A stretch of DNA of 64,000 bases, from the NCBI GenBank assembly GCA_963823525.1, contig CAWGLW010000004.1, positions 62,001 to 126,000 on the forward strand. Reading direction: 5' to 3'. The DNA comes from CAWGLW01 sp963823525. Lineage in GTDB: Bacteria > Pseudomonadota > Gammaproteobacteria > Steroidobacterales > Steroidobacteraceae. Shown in pieces: positions 1-9,150 of the stretch (positions are counted from its first letter, which is position 1; each line of letters opens with the position of its first letter). The notes beneath the pieces are model-generated. The model was not told the DNA's origin, made no database searches, and worked only from the letters and a program-made list of their open reading frames with translations. The translations under genes were made by a program, and so were the position numbers.

Positions 1-1244
1 AGCGAGGGCTTGGCCAGCAATTCCGCCAGCGCAGCCGGCACCGGCACCTCGGTGCCGATCAGCGGCTCGACGATATCGTTGAACTTGGCCGGGTGGGCGG
101 TTCCCACGAGCACCCAGTGCTCGCGCTGCCGCGCCGGGTCCAGTCGTGCATACACTGCAGCGGCCGTGGCCGTATGCGGGCACCAGGTCTGTCCAAGCGC
201 AGCGTAATCGCGACGAATGGTCGCGCGGATCTCGTCGTCGCTGACGGCGCTTGCGCTGAGTTGCTCGCGCAGCTGCGACCACTCGGGATACAGCCAGCGC
301 AAACGCTCCATGTTGCTTGGGTTGCCGACATCCATCGCCGATGCCAGTGTCGCAATACTCGCCCGGGGCGTCCACTCACCTTCGCGCAGGTATTCCGGAA
401 CGCTCTGGTTCGCATTGGTCGCCAGCACGATATCGCCGATCGGCAGTCCCGCAGCCCGTGCCCAGACACAGGCCAGGGCGTTACCGAGGTTTCCGGTCGG
501 AATGATGAAATTCGCGGGCCGGCCGTCGCTGCGATCGAGCGCGAGGCTGGCCTCGGCGTAGTAGAGCATCTGCGGCAGCAGGCGGCCCACGTTGATGCTG
601 TTCGCCGAGGAGAGCAGCAGTTTCTCGTTCAGCTGTGGATCGACGAAGGCGTCCTTGACCATGCGCTGGCAATCGTCGAACGTGCCGGCAACCGCGAGCG
701 TTCGAACGTTTCGTCCCCAGCAGGCCAGCTGTTTTTCCTGCCGCGCCGAGACGAGACCCTGCGGGTACAACACCACCACGTCGACCCAGGGACGATCGAA
801 GAAAGCCGCAGCGACCGCACCACCGGTGTCCCCGGACGTTGCCACGAGGATCGTCAGGCGCCGCGGGTCATCGCGCGGCATTCGTTGCATCGACGCGGCC
901 AGGAAGCGGGCGCCGAAATCCTTGAATGCGGCCGTCGGGCCGTGAAACAGCTCCAGTACGGCCAGTGGTCCCGGTCCGGCCGGCACATCGACCAGGGGTG
1001 CCGGAAAATTGAACGCATCGATTGCAATCGCATCGAGAGCGTCAGCCAGCGCGTCACCCTCAGCAAACGGCGCGATGAGTCGGGAGGCAAGCTCTGGCAG
1101 GCTCACAGACCGCTGCAATGCCTGGAGGTCTGCTTGCGGCAGGCGCTCGGGCACGAACAGCCCCCCATCGGGCGCAAGACCGCGGCTGATCGCCTCACTG
1201 AGGCTCACGCCGTGACCCGCTCCGCGGGTGCTCAGGTAGCGCAT
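1..1244 (-). CDS. thrC: Threonine synthase (3' end cut by window edge)
   Basis: PLP enzyme that converts O-phosphohomoserine to threonine in the cytoplasm, the last step of the pathway. The protein opens MRYLSTRGAGHGVSLSEA and carries the PLP-lysine stretch FHGPTAAFKDFGARFLA, then VATSGDTGGAVAAAF and the phosphate-binding PTGNLGNALA region, all typical of the longer ThrC class. About 414 residues are visible, and only a short C-terminal end should be missing given a usual length near 430. The start ATG shares its A with the thrB stop (TGATG), which fixes the start and indicates translational coupling. It is the third gene of thrA-thrB-thrC. Confidence 0.95.
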   Translation of the reverse strand, partial: MRYLSTRGAGHGVSLSEAISRGLAPDGGLFVPERLPQADLQALQRSVSLPELASRLIAPFAEGDALADALDAIAIDAFNFPAPLVDVPAGPGPLAVLELFHGPTAAFKDFGARFLAASMQRMPRDDPRRLTILVATSGDTGGAVAAAFFDRPWVDVVVLYPQGLVSARQEKQLACWGRNVRTLAVAGTFDDCQRMVKDAFVDPQLNEKLLLSSANSINVGRLLPQMLYYAEASLALDRSDGRPANFIIPTGNLGNALACVWARAAGLPIGDIVLATNANQSVPEYLREGEWTPRASIATLASAMDVGNPSNMERLRWLYPEWSQLREQLSASAVSDDEIRATIRRDYAALGQTWCPHTATAAAVYARLDPARQREHWVLVGTAHPAKFNDIVEPLIGTEVPVPAALAELLAKPS

Positions 1245-2185
1245 CAGCCCTGCACCAGCCGCGCGCCCTGCGGCTCAATGGTTGAGATCCAGCTGTCGCT
1301 CGAGAGGTCATTGGCGCGAAAGGCCTCTACCATGCCCCGGCGCACGGGTTCGGCATCCTGCGTTTCCACCCACGCAAAGATTGTCGGGCCCGCCCCCGAA
1401 ATTGAACAGCCCAGGGCCCCGGCCCCGATTGCGGCCTGTTTGACCGCCACAAAACCGGGAATGAGCTTCTGGCGCTGCGGTTCGATCAGTACGTCGAGCA
1501 GCGAAGCGCGGATCAGTGGCAGGTCCGAGGTGTAGCAACCGGCCAGGAAACCTGCGAGGTTGGCCTGTTGCCAGGTCACGTCCGCGAGGTCGATCTGCCG
1601 GCTGAGAATATCGCGCGCATCCCGTGTGGCGACCATCATGTGCGGGCGCACGAGTACGCAGCGAATCCCCGCCGGCACCGGAATCTGCCTGACCAGCGGA
1701 TCGTCGATCCCGACGGTCAGCACCAGCCCGCCAAACAGTGACGGCGCAATGTTGTCTACGTGCACCGAGCCACTGGCGACCGCCTCACCCTGCATCGCGA
1801 ACTTGAGCAGCCGGGTGCGATCAATCGGCTCCGGCGCGAACGCCGCCGCCGCCACAACGGCCGCAACCGCCGATGCGGCCGAGCCTCCGAGACCCGATCC
1901 CAGCGGAATGCCCTTTTCGATCTCCAGTTCGAAACCGAACGGCAGCTCCAGCTCACGCTGCACGGCCAGCGCCGCCATACCGGCCGTGTTACGTTCGGCT
2001 TCCAGTGGCAGGTTCTGCACGATGCCGCCGATCGACTTGATTCGCACGCCGGGCTCGGCCCGCCGGGTGATGCGGACGCGGTCACCGAGGGCGCCAACCG
2101 AATGACCGAGGATATCGAAACCGACGGCAACGTTGCCGACGCTGGCTGGCGCAAATGCCGTGACAGGCCCGCTCGCCGCGGTCAT
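1244..2185 (-). CDS. thrB: Homoserine kinase (GHMP family)
   Basis: ATP-dependent phosphorylation of homoserine to O-phosphohomoserine. The protein is about 313 residues and starts MTAASGPVTAFAPASVGN. It has the GHMP ATP-binding motif PLGSGLGGSAASAVAA and a C-terminal GCSISGAGPTIFAW motif. I chose the ATG that overlaps the thrA stop as ATGA; an in-frame upstream start would only add eight residues inside thrA. It sits between thrA and thrC with overlaps on both sides, so the three are almost certainly one transcript. Confidence 0.95.
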   Translation of the reverse strand: MTAASGPVTAFAPASVGNVAVGFDILGHSVGALGDRVRITRRAEPGVRIKSIGGIVQNLPLEAERNTAGMAALAVQRELELPFGFELEIEKGIPLGSGLGGSAASAVAAVVAAAAFAPEPIDRTRLLKFAMQGEAVASGSVHVDNIAPSLFGGLVLTVGIDDPLVRQIPVPAGIRCVLVRPHMMVATRDARDILSRQIDLADVTWQQANLAGFLAGCYTSDLPLIRASLLDVLIEPQRQKLIPGFVAVKQAAIGAGALGCSISGAGPTIFAWVETQDAEPVRRGMVEAFRANDLSSDSWISTIEPQGARLVQG

Positions 2186-4662
2186 ACCTTGGCGCCCAGG
2201 TAGGCGCAAACGCGCAGCAGGTCCGCAAATACGCCGGCCGCCGTCACCGCCGGGCCGGCGCCCGGCCCCTGCACGATCAACGGGTTCTGGTCGTAACGCG
2301 CCGTCTCGAAGCGCACAATGTTGTCGGTAAGGGCAATGTTGGCAAACGGATGGTCACGGGGCGCCTGGACGACACCGACCTGCGCACGCCCCTCGACGTC
2401 TACCGAACCGACGTAACGCAGGACTTCTCCCGAGGCGCGCGCCCGCTCGAGCCGCTGCAGCATCGGTGCGTCGAACTCACTGAGCCGGTCGAGGAACTCA
2501 TCCACCCCACAGCCCTCGAGCGCCTCAGGAACCAGGCTCTCGATCACCACATCTTCCATCTCGAGGCGCAGCCCCATCTCCCGGGCTACGATGATCAGCT
2601 TGCGCGCGACATCCGTGCCGGATAAGTCATCGCGCGGATCGGGCTCCGTATAGCCGAGGCTTCGGGCTGCGCCGACGACGCCCGAGAAAGACTGGCTGCC
2701 GTCCCAGGTATTGAACAGGTAGGCCAGCGTCCCGGAGAAGATGCCCTCCACACGGCGAATCTCATCGCCGGTTTCACGCAGGTCGCGCAGGGTCTGGATC
2801 ACGGGCAGGCCGGCGCCCACGGTGGCTTCGTAAAGGTAGTGTGCCCCGGCGCTGCGTCGCGCCGAGGCAATCCGCTCGTAGTATTCGAATGACGCGCTGT
2901 TCGCTTTCTTGTTCGGCGTCACCACGTGGATGCCCTGGGTCAGCCAGTCCGCATAACGCGAAGCCACCTCCTCGCTCGCACTGCAGTCGATGATGATCGC
3001 GTGCGGCAGGTGCTCGGCATTGACGTGCCGGGCAAAGGCACCGAGATCCAGGGGCTCGGCTCCCGCCGTCTTCTGTTCGCGCCATTGATCGAGGTCGATG
3101 GATCCGCCGGCAAGGTACATTTCGCTTGAACTGGCGATCCCGCGGATCCGCAGGTCGAGTTTGAGATCGTCGCGCAGGCGCGACGCCTGCGATGCGATCT
3201 GCTCGATAAGCGCTGCCCCGACCAGCCCGGGCCCGACCAGGCCGATGGAAACCGTGTGGGCCGACAGATAAAAGCTGGAGTGCACCGCGCGCAGAGCGCG
3301 CGAGCTGCTGCGCCCATCGATGACCACCGAGATATTGCGCTCAGACGCCCCCTGCGCGATCGCCCGGATGTTCACGCCCGCCGAACTGAGCGCCGTAAAG
3401 ACTTGTGCCGCAACACCGTGAGCACCGGCCATGCCATCGCCAACCACCGCCATGATGCTGCAGGTGTGATTGACCTCGATACTCTGTATCTGGCCCTCTC
3501 GCAGTTCGGGCTCAAAGGCGCGCCTGACCACGCGGTCGGCCCGCTGCGACTCAGCCTCGGGCACGGCGAAGCAGATCGAATGCTCCGAACTGCCCTGCGA
3601 GATCAGGATCACCGAGATGCCCTCCTCGCGCAGCGCGCCGAACAGACGGTGCGCGGTACCAGGCACACCGATCATGCCCGCGCCTTCGAGGTTCAGCAGC
3701 GAGATCCGATCGATCGTGGTGATGCCCTTGACCAGCGGAGTCCCGACGGCCTGGTCGTGAATCAGCGTGCCCGGCAGCTCGGGGGCAAAGGTGTTACGTA
3801 TCCGGATCGGAATGCGTTTCTGCACGGCCGGTGCCATCGTGTGGGGATGGATCACCTTGGCGCCGAAATACGCCAGTTCCATCGCCTCGTTATACGACAG
3901 CGCCTCGATGACCTGGGCCTCCGGCACGAGTCGCGGATCCGCGCTCAGCACGCCGTTGACATCGGTCCAGATCACGATCTCCGAGGCATTGAGCAGGGAG
4001 CCGAAAATCGACGCGGAGAAGTCACTTCCATTACGGCCCAGCGTCGTCTGCAGGCCCTGTGCATCCGAGGCGATGAAACCCGGAATGACCGCGGTCCCGG
4101 TGAAATCGGCGGGCAGCCTCGCTGCGAGATTGGATTCGGTCTGCGCCCAGCGCACGCCGGGACCGAGTGGACCCCACTCGACAAGCAGCACTTCCCGCGC
4201 ATCGAGCCAGAGCAGGCCCCCAGCGGCGCCACGGTGCCGCAGCATGCTCTCGAACAACCGCGTGGACCAGAGCTCTCCGTAGCCCGCGATCAGGTCCCGC
4301 ATCGTCGTCGAGGCCGAACGCACCAGGCGAACCGTCTGCAGAATACCGGCGATATCCTGAACGTCCTGCTCCAGTGTCGCGACATAGCCATCACGCAGCT
4401 CGCCCCGGCCCAGCAGCTCGTCGGCCAGCGCAATGTGCCGTTCGCGCAGTTCCCGGGTGCGATCTTCCAGCGCGATGTCCTGCTGCTCGGCGAGTTCGAC
4501 CAGCGTCAGCAACGCATCCGTGACGCCGCGGCAGGCCGAAAGCACCACGGCCTTGCGCGGGGTCGGGTCGCTCGCGATGATTCGGGCAACGCGGTCCATG
4601 CAGGAGGCATCGGCCACGCTGGATCCGCCAAACTTGTGGACTTTCCAGGCTTCGGGGTTCAC
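2182..4662 (-). CDS. thrA: Bifunctional aspartokinase / homoserine dehydrogenase
   Basis: Catalyses the first and third steps of threonine biosynthesis: aspartate phosphorylation and reduction of aspartate semialdehyde to homoserine. It is 826 residues, close to the E. coli ThrA length. The aspartokinase domain (about 1-300) begins with VHKFGGSSVADAS; two ACT regulatory repeats lie around 318-460; the homoserine dehydrogenase domain starts with the nucleotide-binding GLVGPGLVGAAL at 474 and includes VTPNKKANS. The start is GTG, eight residues before the kinase motif. Feedback control by threonine through the ACT repeats is expected from the family. It heads the thrABC operon. Confidence 0.96.
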   Translation of the reverse strand: MNPEAWKVHKFGGSSVADASCMDRVARIIASDPTPRKAVVLSACRGVTDALLTLVELAEQQDIALEDRTRELRERHIALADELLGRGELRDGYVATLEQDVQDIAGILQTVRLVRSASTTMRDLIAGYGELWSTRLFESMLRHRGAAGGLLWLDAREVLLVEWGPLGPGVRWAQTESNLAARLPADFTGTAVIPGFIASDAQGLQTTLGRNGSDFSASIFGSLLNASEIVIWTDVNGVLSADPRLVPEAQVIEALSYNEAMELAYFGAKVIHPHTMAPAVQKRIPIRIRNTFAPELPGTLIHDQAVGTPLVKGITTIDRISLLNLEGAGMIGVPGTAHRLFGALREEGISVILISQGSSEHSICFAVPEAESQRADRVVRRAFEPELREGQIQSIEVNHTCSIMAVVGDGMAGAHGVAAQVFTALSSAGVNIRAIAQGASERNISVVIDGRSSSRALRAVHSSFYLSAHTVSIGLVGPGLVGAALIEQIASQASRLRDDLKLDLRIRGIASSSEMYLAGGSIDLDQWREQKTAGAEPLDLGAFARHVNAEHLPHAIIIDCSASEEVASRYADWLTQGIHVVTPNKKANSASFEYYERIASARRSAGAHYLYEATVGAGLPVIQTLRDLRETGDEIRRVEGIFSGTLAYLFNTWDGSQSFSGVVGAARSLGYTEPDPRDDLSGTDVARKLIIVAREMGLRLEMEDVVIESLVPEALEGCGVDEFLDRLSEFDAPMLQRLERARASGEVLRYVGSVDVEGRAQVGVVQAPRDHPFANIALTDNIVRFETARYDQNPLIVQGPGAGPAVTAAGVFADLLRVCAYLGAKV

Positions 4663-4769
4663 TAGGCTAATTGCGCGCCATGCACACGGTTTCGGGCCCC
4701 GGACGTCTCACGACGACGAGCTGCAACGGGTCGGGACGCGCAGGGACTCCATGGGTTAAAGTCGGTGCA

Positions 4770-4798
4770 ACTCTAGCTTCTTGCAGCGCAGCAATCAA
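4770..4798 (-). promoter_or_regulatory. Candidate sigma-70 promoter for thrABC
   Basis: On the minus strand TTGATT (4793-4798) and TAGAGT (4770-4775) are separated by exactly 17 bases, about 110 bases upstream of the thrA GTG. The match is partial. I found no convincing threonine/isoleucine-rich leader peptide or attenuator between it and thrA. Confidence 0.3.
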
Positions 4799-4809
4799 TC
4801 TAACCAGGA

Positions 4810-5430
4810 ATGAACCCGCCAGGCGCACCCGGACTTCACGCCGCGATACTTGCGGCCGGCCCTTCGAGCCGCTTCGGAAGCCCGAAGCAGCTGGTTCGAC
4901 TCGCCGGCGCGCCGGTGCTGCACCGTGCAATCTCCAACGTTGCTTTTGTCGCCGGGCAGTCGATTACAGTCGTTCTGGGCGCCAACGCCGGCGAAGTCAC
5001 CGCCGCGCTGCGCCAGTCTGCCGCCTCGATAGTGATCAATCGAGACTGGGAAGAAGGCCTGGCGAGTTCAATCCGCATCGCGGTCCAGTGCACACCGCCG
5101 GGTTGTGAGGCGCTGCTGATCCAGCTGGCCGACCAGGTGGCGCTGTCGGCCGACGACCTCAGGCGCCTGCACGCCGCGTGGCGGCGCCACCCCGTGCTGC
5201 TTGCGGCCGCTCTGCACGGCGGCGCACCGGGGCTGCCGGCGATATTCCCGCACTGGTGTTTCAGCGACCTGCTCAGCCTGCGGGGCGACCGGGACCCGAA
5301 GATCGTCATCCGGCGCAATATCGACCGGGTCGTGCGCGTGCCGATGGCCAATGCCGCGATCAACCTCGACACGCCGGAAGACCTTCTGGAGCTCGGGGCG
5401 AGCAACCCGTTACCCTCTCCGGAGCGGTAG
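4810..5430 (+). CDS. MocA-like nucleotidyltransferase
   Basis: NTP-transferase of the MobA/MocA type (206 residues), the group that transfers CMP or GMP to molybdopterin. The N-terminus has the nucleotide-binding signature AAILAAGPSSRFGSPKQL, and the metal-binding region reads LLIQLADQVALSADDLRRL, both typical of CTP:molybdenum cofactor cytidylyltransferases. The only ATG sits directly behind AGGA, so the ribosome site is unusually tight. No molybdenum hydroxylase or Moco gene is nearby, so the substrate is not fixed by context; other sugar-nucleotide-type substrates remain possible. Confidence 0.8.
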   Translation: MNPPGAPGLHAAILAAGPSSRFGSPKQLVRLAGAPVLHRAISNVAFVAGQSITVVLGANAGEVTAALRQSAASIVINRDWEEGLASSIRIAVQCTPPGCEALLIQLADQVALSADDLRRLHAAWRRHPVLLAAALHGGAPGLPAIFPHWCFSDLLSLRGDRDPKIVIRRNIDRVVRVPMANAAINLDTPEDLLELGASNPLPSPER

Positions 5431-5487
5431 CGTTTATTATGTCGCCCGCACCGGCGGCCGTGATTGAGAAACGCGTCGTGGTTTTGT

Positions 5488-5506
5488 TTGGCCAGACATG
5501 GGCCAA
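5488..5506. promoter_or_regulatory. Short inverted repeat upstream of a secreted-protein gene
   Basis: TTGGCC and GGCCAA flank a seven-base loop, 50 bases upstream of the ATG at 5556. It could be an operator or a leader hairpin, and chance is also possible at this length. Confidence 0.2.
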
Positions 5507-5555
5507 TAGACGAGTCTGAACGACACTATCGAAAAGCGGAAATCTGGAGGCAAGT

Positions 5556-6128
5556 ATGCGTCGCATTCTTTCAGCGGCCCTTTTTTGTGGAATCTCATTG
5601 ACGGTCGCGACCGCTGCCAGCGCAGGATCTGTCGCCACTCAGTTCAAGGCGGGCGCGTTCGGTGTTCCCTGGAATGCCTCCAAGGCAAGCATCGAAGCGA
5701 AATATCCCGGCGGCAAATGGGAAAAATCCGCTGAGAACCGTGATGTTTACTGTGTCGCGAGCCAGCAGACCCTGCTCAAGTTGCCCGCTGAGCACAAGAC
5801 CCAGCGACTGTGCTTCATGATCGGCTCCGACGGCACGCTGGGCAGCGCCACAGCGCAGATGCCCGCATCGCTTCCGTCGCTGCTCGCCGTTGTCAATCGA
5901 TCGAGAACGACGTTCGGGGATTTCGATGCGGTGCTGCGCGATCAGAGTGCGATTCAGTCGCGTTCCAACTCAATGCTCTGGACCCACGACATGCCCTACG
6001 TCGTGAAGGTATCCAGCACAAACGACGCCGACGGCCGACCGGTGGAAGTCACCTTTACGATCGCCGACGAGGCCGCCCTGCATACTGGCGGTGCGGTGAA
6101 GGTCTCCCACCAGCCCGGTACCAACTAG
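5556..6128 (+). CDS. Exported hypothetical protein
   Basis: 190 residues with a clear signal peptide (MRRILSAALFCGISLTVATAASA, cut near residue 23) and a mature part beginning GSVATQFKAGAFGVPWNA. The pattern of a short secreted domain with GVPWNASKASIEAKYPGG recalls small periplasmic proteins with a repeated beta-strand layout, but I recognise no family. Two cysteines in the mature part (VYCVAS and RLCFMI) could form a disulfide. A strong GGAGG lies seven bases before the ATG. It stands alone between a plus-strand transferase gene and a convergent ParA gene. Confidence 0.7.
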   Translation: MRRILSAALFCGISLTVATAASAGSVATQFKAGAFGVPWNASKASIEAKYPGGKWEKSAENRDVYCVASQQTLLKLPAEHKTQRLCFMIGSDGTLGSATAQMPASLPSLLAVVNRSRTTFGDFDAVLRDQSAIQSRSNSMLWTHDMPYVVKVSSTNDADGRPVEVTFTIADEAALHTGGAVKVSHQPGTN

Positions 6129-6203
6129 CCACGTAAAACGCCTCGGTCATCGGCTGGCCAGGAGGCCGGGGTGCCGGGCAAGCCCCACAGCGGGCAGCGC
6201 GTG

Positions 6204-6956
6204 CTAGCGCAGCGCGGAAACGGAGCCGGTGTCGATTGGCGCCGGATCCGGCCGCGAGGCATCGTCGACGGGGACCAGCGAGATCGAACGCCGCTCGAGC
6301 CACTCGACCAGTGGCTTCCAGGTATCCAGATCGGGCTTGAGCAGAGACCCCGTCATCTCATGAATTCCCATGCCCGACTCGGCCGAACGAACGTAGGCCT
6401 GGGAATCGCGCAACACGCCGGCCACCGGTATGCGCAGACTCCGCAGAAAGCTCATCAGTGCCTGGTAGGCCTTCGTGTAGCGCCGGGCACGATTTGCGAC
6501 GATTACCAGCCGCTTCTCGGACCGATGCACCTTCGCGATCAACAGCAAGTCCGATATGCAGCGCGAGGCCGCATGAATGTCAATTTCCGAGGGCAGCACC
6601 GGAACGACAATTGCGCTGGCGTCGCGCACGAGCTCGGGCATATCGGTGCTGAGCAGTGCCGCCGGCGTGTCGACGATCAACCGGTCGGTACCCGCCGGCG
6701 TGCGCAGTGCGAACGATCGCGTCACGTTCATGCGCTTTTCATAGGCGACGATGCCGTGTATCGACGGCAACCCGGCCGGCCTGACCTTCAACCAGCGCGT
6801 GCTCGAGCCCTGCGGGTCCATGTCCATCAGCGAAACCACCTGGCCGCGCCAGCAATAGTACGCGGCCAGGTTGGTCGCAATCGTCGTCTTTCCCGATCCA
6901 CCCTTGGGATTCAGGACGACGATCTTCTGAGGCGCTGTTGCATTCGATGAATTCAT
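6204..6956 (-). CDS. ParA/MinD-like ATPase, no partner gene
   Basis: Deviant Walker-A ATPase of the ParA superfamily, 250 residues. The motif KGGSGKTTIATNLAAYY lies near residue 19 and is followed by LMDMDPQGSSTRWLK, the usual ParA switch region; a VDTPAALL segment follows. These proteins position DNA, plasmids or protein assemblies by ATP-driven gradients. No ParB, centromere-like repeat or cargo gene is adjacent, so the cargo is unknown. The gene is isolated from TerB upstream by 88 bases and converges with the exported orphan. Confidence 0.85.
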   Translation of the reverse strand: MNSSNATAPQKIVVLNPKGGSGKTTIATNLAAYYCWRGQVVSLMDMDPQGSSTRWLKVRPAGLPSIHGIVAYEKRMNVTRSFALRTPAGTDRLIVDTPAALLSTDMPELVRDASAIVVPVLPSEIDIHAASRCISDLLLIAKVHRSEKRLVIVANRARRYTKAYQALMSFLRSLRIPVAGVLRDSQAYVRSAESGMGIHEMTGSLLKPDLDTWKPLVEWLERRSISLVPVDDASRPDPAPIDTGSVSALR

Positions 6957-7044
6957 AGCTGACCGCGTGAAACCCTAACGGACCCCGTCCGGCGGAGCAA
7001 GATCCGGCCCCGTGTCCATCCTGACACCCGCCGTCCCGATTGTA

Positions 7045-7497
7045 TCAAGCCCCGGCACGCAGCTTCGCCGCAATGAACACCGAGTGCGGCACGTGCAGCA
7101 GGTCAGCCACGCGCCGAATGATATGTTCTTCGTACTTGTGGACGATCTGGTCGGCTTGAGCGACACGCCAGAGTTGCTCCACCAGCTGTCTCTTCTGCTC
7201 AGCCCCGAAAGCCCGGTTGACCTGTGAGGTGAACTGGTACAGGTCATGGGACTTGTCGATCTCTTCCTCGGCCAGCGACAGGAGTTGCTCCGCGGTTTCT
7301 TCAGGAAGCGAAAGGATCTGTCGCATCGAAGTGAGAACCTGCCTTCGCTCTGGCGCGGATACATCGTAGTCGGCCCTGAGGACCTCGACGAGCAGCGCTG
7401 CAACGGCAAGATTAATCCGGCCGTCAGCGTCCTCATCGGCCCCGGCACCGGGAAGACCGATGTGTTTCTCAAGAAATCTGCGTGCGGCTGAGAGCAT
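7045..7497 (-). CDS. TerB-family (tellurite resistance-like) protein
   Basis: 150 residues from the ATG at MLSAARRFLEKHIGLPG. It is an all-helical TerB-like domain with the repeated acidic pattern AVAALLVEVLRADYDVS and LWRVAQADQIVHKYEEH, the latter holding the acidic residues that bind metal in TerB relatives. A longer in-frame start would add 47 residues of low-complexity arginine-rich sequence and was rejected. No other ter genes are present, so a role in tellurite resistance is not supported by context. Confidence 0.8.
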   Translation of the reverse strand: MLSAARRFLEKHIGLPGAGADEDADGRINLAVAALLVEVLRADYDVSAPERRQVLTSMRQILSLPEETAEQLLSLAEEEIDKSHDLYQFTSQVNRAFGAEQKRQLVEQLWRVAQADQIVHKYEEHIIRRVADLLHVPHSVFIAAKLRAGA

Positions 7498-7641
7498 CTG
7501 AGGTCTATTGTGGCATCCCGACCTTCGATGCTGCCATGCGCCGTTGCGCCGGGCAAAGTCCCCGGTTTGCTTGGCGACCTGCCGGCAGCCTGTGAGAGGA
7601 ACCCCCCGCGCGGCTATAAGGCTCGTCCTGGACAGCACTTT

Positions 7642-9123
7642 TCACCGTGCCGCGGTCGACATCAGCTGAGCGTAAAAATCGATCATGCGCTCGAGATCGG
7701 CGAGGGCCAGGCGCTCGCCGGTACCGTGAATGCGCTGCAGCTCAGCCTGAGGCATCCAGGCCGGAGCGAACCGATAGACATTAGTGGCAATCGTGGCATA
7801 GAAGCGGGAATCGGTTGCGGCCAGCACCAGGGCCGGTACGACGGGCGCTCCGGGAGGCGAATGCGCGCCGGCCAGGGCGGCGAGCAGTTCATAGGCCTCG
7901 CCGCTGCTCGATGAGACCGGTGAAGGCTCACTGAAGCGGCCAGACGTTTCCACTGTGACCCCCTCTATCCCGGCGACTGAGTGGCGCAGGTGGGCCAGGG
8001 CACCGGCCACACTGTCGCGCGGATGCAGGCGCAGGTTCAGGTAGGCCTGTGCCTCCTGGGGTAACACGTTCGGCTTTGTCCCGGCCAGGAGCATTGTTGG
8101 TGCCAGCGTCGTTCGCAGCAGCGCATTGCCGGCCGGTGTCGCCCCGGTCCTGCTGACCAGCAATGGCTCGAAGAGCCACCGGTTCGCAATCGCCGCCCTG
8201 GCGACAAAGCCCAGTTGGGGCGCCATTGTCTCGAGCATCTCGCCGGCGGGACCGTGGTCAAAGCCACCCGGGAACGGCTCTCCACGGATCGCGAGAATCG
8301 CCTGAGAAAGGCGCTCAGCCGCCGAATCATCCGGTGGCATCGAGGAATGCCCGCCCGGGGCTCGCGCCGTGACCCGCACCGTCAGGTAGCCCTTTTCGGC
8401 CACCCCGACCAGGGCGGCCGGTTCGCCTGTCAACGGCAGATCCATCAGGACGATCGAGCCTTCGTCCAGCACAAACCAGGGGCTGACCCCTCGCTCCCGA
8501 AGACGTTCCACGGTTGCCTCGGCGCCGCGGCCCATGACTTCCTCGTCGTGGCCAAACGCCAGAATGATGCTCCGCCGCGGCTCGAATCCGTCGGTCAGCA
8601 AGGCCTCCATGGCCTCGAGGATCGCGATAATCGAGCCTTTGTTATCAAAGGCGCCGCGGCCATAAACAAAACCGTCCCGAATCTCGCCTGCGAACGGCGG
8701 AGCCTCCCAATCCTGCTCGGTTCCCTCCTCCACGGGCACGACGTCCTGGTGCGCGAGCAGCACGATGGGCGGCAATGACGCATCGCGCCCGGCCAGCGTA
8801 TAGAGCAGGCTGAACTTCTCGATGCGCTCGGGCGGCATCTGCCGGTACACACGCGGATAGCTCGACTTCAGGAACGCATGCAGATCGCGAAAGGCCTTCG
8901 GGTCATCGACAACGCCCTGCTCGCGCGAGACGGTCTTGAAGCGAATCGACTGAGCCAGGCGCTCCGCGGCAAGCACCGGATCGACCTCCGGCGCCGGCGC
9001 CATGCCTTGTGTAGTGAGCGGGGTCCACGGCGTGGACGACACCAGGGTCCGTACCACGATGAACAGCAGGGCCAGCCCGAGGGCCGCCAGTAAACTCAGA
9101 AATAACCTGCGCAGCATATTCAT
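7642..9123 (-). CDS. Membrane-anchored M20-family metallopeptidase
   Basis: Zinc-dependent amidohydrolase/peptidase of family M20, 493 residues. One N-terminal membrane helix (about residues 7-28) is followed by a periplasmic catalytic part. Metal ligands are visible in IVLLAHQDVVPV, YGRGAFDNKGS and FGHDEEVMGRGAEA. The domain order with an inserted dimerisation lid (GYLTVRVTARAPGGHSS) matches PM20D1/carboxypeptidase-S-like members, which cut or form N-acyl amino acids or dipeptides. It lies 27 bases downstream of nadB and could be read from the nadAB transcript, though its function has no obvious link to NAD. Confidence 0.88.
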   Translation of the reverse strand: MNMLRRLFLSLLAALGLALLFIVVRTLVSSTPWTPLTTQGMAPAPEVDPVLAAERLAQSIRFKTVSREQGVVDDPKAFRDLHAFLKSSYPRVYRQMPPERIEKFSLLYTLAGRDASLPPIVLLAHQDVVPVEEGTEQDWEAPPFAGEIRDGFVYGRGAFDNKGSIIAILEAMEALLTDGFEPRRSIILAFGHDEEVMGRGAEATVERLRERGVSPWFVLDEGSIVLMDLPLTGEPAALVGVAEKGYLTVRVTARAPGGHSSMPPDDSAAERLSQAILAIRGEPFPGGFDHGPAGEMLETMAPQLGFVARAAIANRWLFEPLLVSRTGATPAGNALLRTTLAPTMLLAGTKPNVLPQEAQAYLNLRLHPRDSVAGALAHLRHSVAGIEGVTVETSGRFSEPSPVSSSSGEAYELLAALAGAHSPPGAPVVPALVLAATDSRFYATIATNVYRFAPAWMPQAELQRIHGTGERLALADLERMIDFYAQLMSTAAR

Positions 9124-9150
9124 GTTCGCGCCGTTGGTACGAGCGCTTGC

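Noticed and set aside
93..1535. 480-codon plus-strand frame across thrC/thrB
   Set aside because: It is the shadow of two highly conserved genes on the other strand and has no family-like sequence.
3256..4665. 469-codon plus-strand frame inside thrA
   Set aside because: Antisense to a clear aspartokinase/homoserine dehydrogenase; histidine- and arginine-rich shadow sequence.
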